Positions 18,768-26,702 of a stretch of DNA of 64,000 nucleotides are shown piece after piece. Location: the NCBI GenBank assembly GCA_963828215.1, contig CAWHFO010000060.1, positions 248,001 to 312,000 on the forward strand, read 5' to 3'. Position numbers and translations under genes: made by a program. The first letter of the stretch is position 1. Every line of letters begins with the position of its first letter. The notes below the pieces were generated by a model that ran no database searches, was not told the origin of the DNA, and saw only the letters and a program-made list of their open reading frames with translations. This DNA is from CAVTJL01 sp963828215. Its GTDB lineage: Bacteria > Pseudomonadota > Alphaproteobacteria > Geminicoccales > Geminicoccaceae.

Positions 18768-20234
18768 CTACTCGGCGGCCATCGCCTCGGGCTTGAACGC
18801 GACGCCCACCGCCTTGGCGACGCCCGCGCCGTAGGCCGGATCGGCCTTGAAGAAGTGGACCAGCTGGCGCTGGACGATCGTCTCGGGCACGCCCGCCATG
18901 GCGGCGGCGATGTTCTTGAACAGGCGCTCCTTCGCGTCGGGCGGCATCAGCCGGAACAGATTGCCGGGCTGGGTGTAGTCGTCGTTGCCGTCGCGGTGGT
19001 TGTAGCGGTCGGCGGCGCCGGCGATCTGCAGCGGCGGCTCCTTGGCGGCGGGCATCTCGACCGGCCCGCCAAAGCTGTTCGGCTCGTAGTTGGGGGCGCC
19101 GCCGAAATTGCCGTCGAAGCGCATGGCGCCGTCGCGATGATAGGTGTGTAGGGGCAGCGCGGCCGGTTCGCCGGCAGCGCCGTGTAGTTGGTGCCGAGGC
19201 GATAGCGGTGCGCGTCGGCATAGGAGAAGATGCGCGCCTGCAGCATCTTGTCCGGCGAGTGGCCGATGCCGGGCACGACGTTGCTCGGCTCGAACGCCGC
19301 CTGCTCGATGTCGGCGAAGTAGTTCTCCGGATTGCGGTTGAGCTCCATGACGCCGACGTCGATCAGCGGATAGTCGCCGTGCGGCCACACCTTGGTCAGG
19401 TCGAACGGGTTCCAGCGGAAGCTCGCGGCGTCCTTCTCCGGCATGACCTGGATGCAGAAGCGCCATTTCGGGAAGTCGCCCTTCTCGATGGGGTCGAAGA
19501 GGTCGCGCTGGTGGCTCTCGCGGTCGGCGGCGATGGTCTCGGCCGCCTCCGCGTTGGTCAGGTTGTCGATGCCCTGCATCGTCTTGAAGTGGAACTTGAC
19601 CCAGAAGCGCTCGTTCCGCGCGTTGATCAGGCTGTAGGTGTGGCTGCCGTAGCCGTTCATGTGGCGGTAGTTGCGGGGGATGCCGCGGTCGCTCATCAGG
19701 ATGGTCACCTGATGCAGGCTCTCCGGCGACAGCGACCAGAAGTCCCACTGCATCGTGGGCGATCGCATGTTGGTCCGCGGGTCGCGCTTCTGGGTGTGGA
19801 TGAAGTCGCTGAACTTGTACGCGTCGCGCACGAAGAACACCGGGGTGTTGTTGCCGACCAGGTCCCAGTTGCCTTCCTCGGTGTAGAACTTCAGGGCGAA
19901 GCCGCGCGGGTCGCGCTCGGCGTCGGCGGCACCGCGCTCGCCGGCGACGGTCGAGAAGCGGGCGAGGCACTCGGTCTTCTTGCCGACCTCGCTGAAGATC
20001 TTGGCCTTGGTGTATCGCGTGATGTCGTGGGTGATGGTGAGCGTGCCGTAGGCGCCGCTGCCCTTGGCGTGGACGACCCGCTCCGGCACGCGCTCGCGGT
20101 TGAAGTGCGCCAGCTTCTCGAACAGCTGCCAGTCCTGGACCAGGAGCGGCCCGCGCGGGCCCGGCGGTGACGGAGTTCTGGTTGTCCGGCACCGGAATGC
20201 CGGCATGGGTGGTCAGGGTTTTCCGCTCGGTCAT
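18768..20234 (-). CDS. katA: Catalase (small-subunit heme type), two frameshifts that cancel
   Basis: A ~488-residue heme catalase that splits H2O2 to water and oxygen. The active-site region around AKGSGAYGTLTITHDITRYTKA, the NNTPVFFVRDAYKFSDFIH distal region and the proximal SYADAHRYRLGTNY heme-ligand region are clear. The sequence slips twice: at 20157-20159 an extra G puts ...SVTAGP and RGPLLVQDW out of phase, and at 19151-19154 a missing base separates NRPRCP from LHTYHRDGAMRF. The two cancel, so start and stop share a frame. ATG at 20234 has AGGGAG upstream; ATG at 20240 is an alternative. It diverges from oxyR, its expected activator. Confidence 0.9.
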   Translation of the reverse strand: MTERKTLTTHAGIPVPDNQNSVTAGPARAAPGPGLAAVREAGALQPRARAGAGRPRQGQRRLRHAHHHPRHHAIHQGQDLQRGRQEDRVPRPLLDRRRRARCRRRRARPARLRPEVLHRGRQLGPGRQQHPGVLRARRVQVQRLHPHPEARPADQHAIAHDAVGLLVAVAGEPASGDHPDERPRHPPQLPPHERLRQPHLQPDQRAERALLGQVPLQDDAGHRQPDQRGGGRDHRRRPREPPARPLRPHREGRLPEMALLHPGHAGEGRRELPLEPVRPDQGVAARRLSADRRRRHGAQPQSGELLRRHRAGGVRAEQRRARHRPLAGQDAAGAHLLLCRRAPLSPRHQLHGAAGEPAALPLHTYHRDGAMRFDGNFGGAPNYEPNSFGGPVEMPAAKEPPLQIAGAADRYNHRDGNDDYTQPGNLFRLMPPDAKERLFKNIAAAMAGVPETIVQRQLVHFFKADPAYGAGVAKAVGVAFKPEAMAAE

Positions 20235-20330
20235 CGTCATGCTCCCTTGCAGTGCACGTTCCGCCTCCTGGGCCACGGCCCACGCGAAAAAGCGGGCCGC
20301 GCCCGAGGCGCTTCCTGTTCAGTGCACCCC

Positions 20331-20386
20331 GTCTATTGCCTGAAGGGCCATAGGTCAAATCGATGGTCTTGATCAAAGCGATAGAC
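20331..20386. promoter_or_regulatory. Candidate OxyR operator between katA and oxyR
   Basis: The katA-oxyR gap holds GTCTAT at 20331 and its reverse complement ATAGAC at 20381. Inside, ATAG-N7-CGAT begins at 20350, close to the ATAG-N7-CTAT half of the OxyR consensus, and 7 bases later follows ATCA. The match is partial, but the divergent katA/oxyR arrangement makes an OxyR site here likely. Confidence 0.45.
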
Positions 20387-20403
20387 TGTGCCTACCAAGA
20401 CGC

Positions 20404-21297
20404 ATGAACCTTCGCGATCTCGACTATGTCCTGGCGGTTGCCGAGCTCGGCCATTTCGGCGAGGCGGCGGCGCGCTGCAACGTCAGCCAGCCGACGCTGT
20501 CGACCCAGATCCGCAAGCTCGAGGCGGAGATCGGGGTGGTCCTGTTCGAGCGGGGCACGAGGCGTGCCGTGCCGACCGAGGCGGGCCAGGCGGTGATCGC
20601 CCAGGCGCGGGTCGTGGTCGAGCAGGCGCTGCGGCTGCGCGAGCTCGCCGGCGAGCGCCGGGACCCGCTCGCCGGCCGCCTCCGGCTCGGCGTGATCCCG
20701 ACCTCCGGCCCCTATCTGCTGCCGCATCTCCTGCCGGTCCTGCGCCGCCGCTTCCCGGGGCTGAAGCTGCAACTGCGCGAGGCCATGACGGCACGGCTGA
20801 TCGACCTTCTTCAACGCGCGGAGCTCGACGCGGCGATCCTTTCGCCGCCGATCGACCAGCGGGGGCTCGGCGTGGCGCCGATCGGCGAGGAGGCGTTCCT
20901 GATCGCCCTGCCGCCCGACCATCCGCTCGCCGGCCGCGAGGGCGTGACGGCAGCCGAGCTCGCGGGCGAGACGGTGCTGACGCTCGAGGAGGGCCATTGC
21001 CTGCGCGACCAGACGGCGGCGATCTGCCGGGAGATCGGCCTCGACCCGGACCTCGAGGTGCAGGCCTCGAGCGTCGAGAGCCTGCGCCAGATGGTGAGCG
21101 TCGGGCTCGGCTGCGCGATCCTGCCGGCCTTCGCCGGCAAGGGGCCGTTCGCCCAGGGCGCCCCCGTCGTGCTCCGCCCGCTCGAGCGGCTCAGGCCGTC
21201 GCGCGAGCTCGTCCTCGTCTGGCGCCGGAGCGACCCGCGCGAGGCGGCGCTGCGGCGCCTGGGCCTGGTGCTGGCCGAGGCCGTGGCGGCGATCTAG
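20404..21297 (+). CDS. oxyR: Hydrogen-peroxide sensor LysR regulator OxyR
   Basis: A 297-residue LysR-family transcription factor that is activated by H2O2 through a disulfide. The winged helix-turn-helix is at residues ~1-60 (MNLRDLDYVLAVAELGHFGEAA, VSQPTLSTQIRKLE). The redox pair is intact: LEEGHCLRDQTAAIC reproduces the peroxidatic and resolving cysteines of OxyR with the same 8-residue spacing. It is transcribed away from catalase, the classic target. Its stop overlaps that of the convergent cyclase gene in the palindrome CTAG (21294-21297). Confidence 0.95.
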   Translation: MNLRDLDYVLAVAELGHFGEAAARCNVSQPTLSTQIRKLEAEIGVVLFERGTRRAVPTEAGQAVIAQARVVVEQALRLRELAGERRDPLAGRLRLGVIPTSGPYLLPHLLPVLRRRFPGLKLQLREAMTARLIDLLQRAELDAAILSPPIDQRGLGVAPIGEEAFLIALPPDHPLAGREGVTAAELAGETVLTLEEGHCLRDQTAAICREIGLDPDLEVQASSVESLRQMVSVGLGCAILPAFAGKGPFAQGAPVVLRPLERLRPSRELVLVWRRSDPREAALRRLGLVLAEAVAAI

Positions 21298-23099
21298 CCT
21301 CTCCCGCCGGTCGGCCGGCGCCAGCCCCGGAGCCGGACCTGCCAGCGGGGACTCGGCGCGGACCGAACGCTCGGATGCTCCGGGAGCGCCCGGGCGTCGG
21401 CCAAGGCCAAGACGGTCAGGCGCCCGCCGCGGCCGCGCAGGTCGACCTCCCGGACCGGCACGCCATCGAGGGCGGCGCCCGCCCGGCGGAGCACCGCCGT
21501 GGAGACGACCATCTGGACGTCGAGCTCCTTGGTGAGAGCCTCGAGTCGGCTCGCGACGTTGACGGTGTCGCCGATCGCCGTGAGCGAGACCGCTCGCCCA
21601 TAGCCCATCTCACCGACGATGGTTTGGCCGAAGTGAAGGCCCACGCCCATTCGCAGCGGCTCGCGCAGCTCGGCCATCAGATCGAGGTTCAAGGCCTCGA
21701 GCGCCTCGGCCATGCGCCGCGCCGCAGCGAGCGCGGCGCGGGCTCCGGCCGGTCCCCCGTCCTCGACGCCGAACAGCGCCATGATCCCGTCGCCGATGAA
21801 CTTGTCGATCAGGCCGCCGGCGCCGTCGATGGCGGCCCCCATGGTCTGGAAGTAGCGGTTCAGGACGAACACCGTGTCGTAGGGCAGTCGGCCTTCCGAG
21901 AGTCGGGTGAACCCCCTGAGGTCCGCGAACATGACGGCGATCTCGCGCTCGCGGCCCTGGCCCGGGTTCATGGGCCGCAGAACGCCCGCGACGGCCGTCT
22001 CGGCCGGCATCAGGGGCGTGACGACGAGGTCCGCCGACGGTCGGATCTGACAGGCGAGGCGGACGTCCTCGGCGGCGCCGACGCGCGCCAGCACCCGCTG
22101 CTCCTCCGCGCTCGGCGGCGGCAGGCGCTCGCGACCCTGGCCCACACGCACCCGGCAGGTGGAGCAGCGCCCGCGCCCGCCGCACACCGCGGCATGGGGA
22201 ATGCCCTGCGCGCGGCTGGCTTCGAGCACGGTCAGGCCGCGTGGCACCATGACGGCGCGGCCGCCCGGATAGACGAGGCGCACGGTGCGCCGCCGCGTCA
22301 GCAGGAAACGGCCGATCCGCAGGGCCAGAATCAGCAGGGCGAGGGCGAGGAAGCCCGTGACGATGAGGTGGGTCGGCCGGTACACCCAGGCCTCCCGCAA
22401 GGCCTCGTCGAACATCCAGCGCTGGGCTCCGGCGAGTGCCGCCCAGGCCGCGGGATCGACAGCGCGCAGCAACGCCACCTCGCGGCCGCCGGCCAGATAG
22501 CCCGTGAGAGCGAGGGTCGGCAGCAGCACGGCGCCGCCGGCCAGCCACGGCCGAAGCGCGCGATAGAAGGGCTTGAGGCGCAGCCAGGCGCGGATGCCGA
22601 TGCAGCCGTGCAGCCAGACGATGACGAGCATGACGGCCTGCTGCAGGGCGCCGCCGGGCCACACCAGGTCGAGAAAGTAGGAATAGCTGTCCTCGACCCC
22701 GCAGCAGAGGCTGAGCCAGCGGGTGCCCAGGATATGGACGACGAGCCAGCTCGGGATCATGAGGCCGAGCCCGAGCTGCGCCGCCTCCAGCGGCCCGAGC
22801 CGAAGGCTGCGGCGCTCCCAGAGACGGTAGAGGCCGAGCCCGGCGTGGCCGACGAGGGAGAGAAGGAGGGCCACCTCGACCGGAGGGAGCCGCCAGAAGG
22901 CGAGAAAGGTGTGGCGGCCCCGCTCCATCGCGGCGAGGGAGACCAGCCCCAGCGCGTGATTGGCGAGGTGGGTCGTGGCATAGACGAAGAGGACGAGGCC
23001 GGTGACGAGGCGGAGGCGCACGAGCGGCGGGGCCCAGCCCCTGGCGCGGCCCGCCGAGGCATCCGGAGCTGCGGCGGGCGTCATGGGGCTTTCGGTCAC
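21294..23099 (-). CDS. Membrane class III adenylate/guanylate cyclase with [2Fe-2S] ferredoxin domain
   Basis: A 601-residue, probably redox-responsive nucleotide cyclase. The first ~270 residues contain about six hydrophobic helices with several His (THLANHALG, SLVGHAGLG, LVVHILG, IVWLHGCIG, PTHLIVTG), resembling the cytochrome-b anchor of succinate dehydrogenase/fumarate reductase. Around residue 304 comes a plant-type [2Fe-2S] motif CGGRGRCSTC with a later Cys (RLACQIRPSAD). The last ~200 residues are a class III cyclase catalytic domain (VMFADLRGFTRLSE, FIGDGIMALFG, AIGDTVNVASRLE). GTG at 23099 is the start; ATG at 23084 is possible. Related anchored cyclases are known in rhizobia. ATP versus GTP specificity is not resolved. 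Confidence 0.87.
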   Translation of the reverse strand: MTESPMTPAAAPDASAGRARGWAPPLVRLRLVTGLVLFVYATTHLANHALGLVSLAAMERGRHTFLAFWRLPPVEVALLLSLVGHAGLGLYRLWERRSLRLGPLEAAQLGLGLMIPSWLVVHILGTRWLSLCCGVEDSYSYFLDLVWPGGALQQAVMLVIVWLHGCIGIRAWLRLKPFYRALRPWLAGGAVLLPTLALTGYLAGGREVALLRAVDPAAWAALAGAQRWMFDEALREAWVYRPTHLIVTGFLALALLILALRIGRFLLTRRRTVRLVYPGGRAVMVPRGLTVLEASRAQGIPHAAVCGGRGRCSTCRVRVGQGRERLPPPSAEEQRVLARVGAAEDVRLACQIRPSADLVVTPLMPAETAVAGVLRPMNPGQGREREIAVMFADLRGFTRLSEGRLPYDTVFVLNRYFQTMGAAIDGAGGLIDKFIGDGIMALFGVEDGGPAGARAALAAARRMAEALEALNLDLMAELREPLRMGVGLHFGQTIVGEMGYGRAVSLTAIGDTVNVASRLEALTKELDVQMVVSTAVLRRAGAALDGVPVREVDLRGRGGRLTVLALADARALPEHPSVRSAPSPRWQVRLRGWRRPTGGRG

Positions 23100-23203
23100 G
23101 CGGGCGTTTCCGGCGATCGGGGCATCGGCGATCCGGGTCCATCGTAGAGCATCTGCGGGTGCCGTCTGCGGCCGGTCGGCCCGCCCCGCGGAGGAGAACG
23201 GTC

Positions 23204-24442
23204 GTGTGGGACAGCCTCTGGGTCAATGCCCGTCTGGCGACGATGGTAACCGGCGGGGCACCGTACGGCGTCATCGAGAATGGCGCGCTGGCGGCCAGCG
23301 ACGGGCGCATCGCCTGGGCCGGCCCGGGTGACGCCTTGCCGGCGGAGGGGGCGGCCGAGACCATGGACCTCGACGGCGCCTGGGTGACGCCGGGTCTCAT
23401 CGACTGCCATACGCATCTCGTGTTCGGCGGCGACCGGGCGGCCGAGTTCGAGGAGCGGCTGAGCGGCGTCCCCTATGCCGAGATCGCGCGGCGGGGGGGC
23501 GGCATCCTCAGCACGGTGCGGGCGACGCGCGAAGCCGGCGAGGCCCTGTTGCTGGCCCGGGCGGACCGCCGTCTCGAGGCGCTCCGTGCGGGTGGCGTCA
23601 CGACCGTCGAGATAAAGTCCGGCTACGGGCTCGATCTCGAGACCGAGTGCCGGATGCTGCGGGTGGCCCGGGCGCTCGGCCGCCGCCCCGACATCGACGT
23701 GGTGACGAGCTTTCTCGGGCTGCATGCGGTCCCGCCGGCCGAGGAGATCGGGCGCGCCGCCTTCGTGGACGCCGTCTCCGGCCCGATGCTCGAGGCGGTG
23801 GCGGCCGAGGGCCTAGCGGACGCCGTCGACGCCTTCTGCGAAGGAATCGCCTTCAGCGCGGAGGAGGTCCGGCGCTTCTTCGAGGCGGCGCGAGCTCTGG
23901 GCCTTCCCCTGCGTCTCCATGCCGACCAGCTTTCCGACTGCGGCGGCGCGGAGCTCGCGGGTCGCCTGGGCGCGCTCTCCGCGGACCATGTCGAATATGC
24001 GAGCGAGGCCGGCGTGCGCGCCATGGCCCGGGCCGGCACCGTCGCGGTTCTCCTGCCGGGCGCGTTCTATGTGCTGGGCGAGCGGCAGAGCCCGCCGGTC
24101 GCAGCTTTCCGGGCCGCCGGCGTGCCGATGGCGGTGGCGACCGACGCCAATCCGGGCTCCTCGCCGCTTCTCTCGCCGCTCCTGGCCCTCAACATGGCGT
24201 GCGTCCTGTTCAGGCTGACGCCCGAGGAGGCGCTGCGCGGCATGACGGTCAACGCGGCGCGCGCTCTCGGCCTCGATGATCGGGGCACGCTCGAGGTCGG
24301 CAAGCTGGCCGACCTCGCGGTCTGGCGGATCGACCGTCCGGCCGAGCTCGCCTACTGGATCGGGCAGAGCCCGCTCGAGCTGCTGGTCAAGGCCGGGCGC
24401 GTCACGAGTCCGCCGGCAGCAGGCGCTCGATGGCGCTCGTGA
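23204..24442 (+). CDS. hutI: Imidazolonepropionase
   Basis: The third enzyme of histidine degradation, hydrolysing 4-imidazolone-5-propionate to N-formimino-L-glutamate. It is 412 residues, normal for HutI. The amidohydrolase metal motif HTHLVFGGDR is near residue 66, with KSGYGLDLETECRML, LHADQLSD and ATDANPGS further on. GTG at 23204 is chosen because GGAGGA at 23190-23195 is well spaced; the longer frame has no such site. No hutH, hutU or hutG lies nearby, so the rest of the pathway must be elsewhere. The 3' end overlaps the convergent glutathione peroxidase gene by 41 bases. Confidence 0.93.
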   Translation: MWDSLWVNARLATMVTGGAPYGVIENGALAASDGRIAWAGPGDALPAEGAAETMDLDGAWVTPGLIDCHTHLVFGGDRAAEFEERLSGVPYAEIARRGGGILSTVRATREAGEALLLARADRRLEALRAGGVTTVEIKSGYGLDLETECRMLRVARALGRRPDIDVVTSFLGLHAVPPAEEIGRAAFVDAVSGPMLEAVAAEGLADAVDAFCEGIAFSAEEVRRFFEAARALGLPLRLHADQLSDCGGAELAGRLGALSADHVEYASEAGVRAMARAGTVAVLLPGAFYVLGERQSPPVAAFRAAGVPMAVATDANPGSSPLLSPLLALNMACVLFRLTPEEALRGMTVNAARALGLDDRGTLEVGKLADLAVWRIDRPAELAYWIGQSPLELLVKAGRVTSPPAAGARWRS

Positions 24443-24956
24443 CGGCCGGCGCGTCGGGCTCCACCGTCGAGGGCCAGAAGGCGACGGCCCGACCGTCCGG
24501 TGCGATCAGATATTTGAAGAAGTTCCAGTCGGGACCGGCGTCGCGGCCGAGCTGCTCGCGCAGCCAGCCGAACAGCGGATGCGAGTCATAGCCGATAACG
24601 TCGACCCTTCGCGTCAATGGAAAGTCGATGCCGTAGGTGGTCTGGCAGAAGGCCTTTATCTCCGCGGCCGTGCCCGGCTCCTGACCGCCGAAGTCGTTGG
24701 AGGGCACCCCGATCAGGACCAGGCCCTGGTGGCGATAGCTCCGCCACAACCGCTCGAGGGCCGCGTACTGACAGGTGAAGCCGCAGAGCGAGGCCGTGTT
24801 GACAACGAGCATGGGACGGCCGGCATAGGCAGCCAACGGCAGGGGCTCGCCGTCGATCGAGACGAAGGAGAAGGAAAAAGCGTTCGGAGCCGGACCGACC
24901 TCGCCCGGCGCAACGCTCGCCAGCGCCGCGAAAAGGCGGAGAAGAGACTGGATCAT
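24402..24956 (-). CDS. Glutathione peroxidase family protein, probably exported
   Basis: A 184-residue thiol peroxidase of the glutathione peroxidase family, reducing H2O2 or lipid peroxides. A signal-like hydrophobic N-terminus (MIQSLLRLFAALASVA) suggests periplasmic location. The peroxidatic region is NTASLCGFTCQY, with Cys rather than selenocysteine and an extra Cys four residues on; GGQEPG and the WNFFKYLI box supply Gln, Trp and Asn of the catalytic tetrad. The usual resolving-Cys position reads PSNDFGGQ, lacking the CNQ cysteine, so recycling may use the other Cys. The start at 24956 is favoured over an upstream one by the signal peptide. Confidence 0.85.
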   Translation of the reverse strand: MIQSLLRLFAALASVAPGEVGPAPNAFSFSFVSIDGEPLPLAAYAGRPMLVVNTASLCGFTCQYAALERLWRSYRHQGLVLIGVPSNDFGGQEPGTAAEIKAFCQTTYGIDFPLTRRVDVIGYDSHPLFGWLREQLGRDAGPDWNFFKYLIAPDGRAVAFWPSTVEPDAPAVTSAIERLLPADS

Positions 24957-25106
24957 GGGCGTCCTGTGCTCCGACAATAGCGCGGCCGACCCGCCACGCC
25001 TAAGGTCGCCGCGGGTCGCCATCCCCAGTCATTGGGACACGCTCACCAAGTACGCCGGTGTCGCGTCCGCGGATGCGATCGGGTCGACAGAGGGGGAGAA
25101 GGTCGC

Positions 25107-25790
25107 ATGGGCAGCCTCCTGGTGGCTGCGGTTTTCCTCGTGGGAACGCATTTCGGCATCGCCAGCACGAGCCTGCGGGGTCAGCTGATCGGCTCGATCG
25201 GCGAGGGGCCCTATCGCATCCTCTACTCCCTCGTCGCCCTCGTGGCGCTGGTCTGGCTCGCCCTCGAATACCGCGCCGCCCCCATGATGCCGCTGTGGCA
25301 GGCGCCCGGCAGCCTCGCCGCCGACCTGCCGGTGGTCCTGATGCCCCTGGCGCTGCTGCTGGCCGTCTGTGCGCTCAGCGCCCCCAATCCGACCGCCGTG
25401 GGCCAGGCGCCCGATGCGGACGCGACCGAGCCGGCCCGGGGCATCCTGCGCGTCACCCGCCATCCGCTGATGTGGGGCATCTCCCTCTGGGCCCTGGGCC
25501 ACATGGTGGCCAACGGCGACATCGCCTCGCTCGTCTTCTTCGGCACGTTCGTCGTCCTCGGGGTGGCGGGAGGCAGCCTGATCGACGCGCGCAAGACACG
25601 GGAGAACCAGCCCGGCTGGGGCGTCTTCCTGCAACGCACGTCGCACCTGCCGTTCCAGGCGATCGTCGAGCGCCGGCAAAAGCTCGTGCTGGGCGAGATC
25701 ACGCTCGTCCAGGTGGCTCTCGCGCTCACGCTCTACGTGGTGCTGATCATCGTCCACCCCTGGCTCTTCGGCGTGCCGGCGCTCGGATAG
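25107..25790 (+). CDS. NnrU family membrane protein
   Basis: A 227-residue polytopic membrane protein with about six hydrophobic segments. RVTRHPLMWGISLWALGHMVANGD is the characteristic NnrU/isoprenylcysteine-methyltransferase-like core, with the RHP motif. NnrU was named from denitrification clusters, but most members have no defined role and no denitrification gene is near here. The ATG at 25107 has GGGGGAG at 25092-25098. Confidence 0.85.
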   Translation: MGSLLVAAVFLVGTHFGIASTSLRGQLIGSIGEGPYRILYSLVALVALVWLALEYRAAPMMPLWQAPGSLAADLPVVLMPLALLLAVCALSAPNPTAVGQAPDADATEPARGILRVTRHPLMWGISLWALGHMVANGDIASLVFFGTFVVLGVAGGSLIDARKTRENQPGWGVFLQRTSHLPFQAIVERRQKLVLGEITLVQVALALTLYVVLIIVHPWLFGVPALG

Positions 25791-25876
25791 CGGCGCGGGC
25801 GCCCGGACGGCCCAGGATGGCAGCCTGCCCAGGGCCCCTGGACGCCCCCTGTGACTCGTCGATGAGGACCCCGTCC

Positions 25877-26458
25877 ATGCTCGAGCGGAACGCCGATACG
25901 GAGTCTCGCATCAGGCAGCTCGCCTGGCCGGAGGCGAGGCTGCTCGCCCTCAACAACGAGCATGCCGTCGAGACGTCCCGGCTGACGGCCAGGAAGCTCC
26001 GCTCGATGCTCTCCGAGGCATTTCTTGCGACCGGGATCGGGGACCTGTGCGCGTTTCTGATCGCGTTCGATCAGGGTGCCGACTACGACAGCGCGAATTT
26101 CCTGTGGTTCCGCAGCCGGCTCCGCCGCTTCGTCTACGTCGACCGCGTCGTCACGAGCCCGGACAGTCGAGGCCGTGGCCTTGCGCGCCGGCTCTATGGC
26201 GACCTGCTCGAGCGCGCGGCCCGTGCCGACCTCGAGACCGTCTGCTGCGAGGTCAACCTCGATCCGCCCAATCCCGCGTCGGAGTCGTTCCACGCGGCGC
26301 TCGGCTTCGAGGAGGTCGGGCGCGCCACGTTCGACGGCGGGCGGAAGACGGTCAGGTATCTGGCCAGGCCGATCGTGCAGGGGGCTGGGGCGAGCTCGCC
26401 ACCGGGCAGGCTCTCCGGAGCTTCCCTCAACGGGCAAGAGCCCAGCGGATGCTCATGA
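25877..26458 (+). CDS. GNAT family N-acetyltransferase
   Basis: A 193-residue acetyltransferase. The acetyl-CoA binding motif A is at VYVDRVVTSPDSRGRGLARRLYGDLLE, and motif B-like NLDPPNPASESFHAALGFEEVGRA follows; this pattern is typical of GNAT enzymes. The substrate is unknown. ATG 25877 is preferred over 25862 because GAGGA lies about 8 bases before it. The 3' end overlaps the convergent small membrane gene by 32 bases. Confidence 0.8.
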   Translation: MLERNADTESRIRQLAWPEARLLALNNEHAVETSRLTARKLRSMLSEAFLATGIGDLCAFLIAFDQGADYDSANFLWFRSRLRRFVYVDRVVTSPDSRGRGLARRLYGDLLERAARADLETVCCEVNLDPPNPASESFHAALGFEEVGRATFDGGRKTVRYLARPIVQGAGASSPPGRLSGASLNGQEPSGCS

Positions 26459-26609
26459 TCAGGGCATAGACGAGGCCCAGCCCGAGAACGCCCCAGGCCG
26501 TGAGCCGCAACCAGCCCCGCACGGCCGCCGGGACGCTCTGCTCGCGCGCCAGGAGCCAGAACAGCAGTGCCAGCAGCGGCACGATCGCGAACAGCTTGTC
26601 GTCGCTCAT
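26427..26609 (-). CDS. Small two-helix membrane protein, function unknown
   Basis: A 60-residue protein beginning MSDDKLFAIVPLLALL with two predicted transmembrane helices (~8-23 and ~42-58) and a short cationic link. I do not recognise the family. The ATG at 26618 would add three residues. It follows fhs on the same strand after 94 bases... in reading direction fhs lies downstream of it, so it may be a leader gene only if the strand order is reversed; in fact it is 3' of fhs. Its tail overlaps the GNAT gene. Confidence 0.5.
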   Translation of the reverse strand: MSDDKLFAIVPLLALLFWLLAREQSVPAAVRGWLRLTAWGVLGLGLVYALIMSIRWALAR

Positions 26610-26702
26610 GGGCTCCATCCCCGAGGATGTCTCGCCGGACCGGCGGTCTCGCCACGAGGGCCATGCCCGACGGCCGATCCCGGAAGGCCATTCGGGCCAT
26701 GG

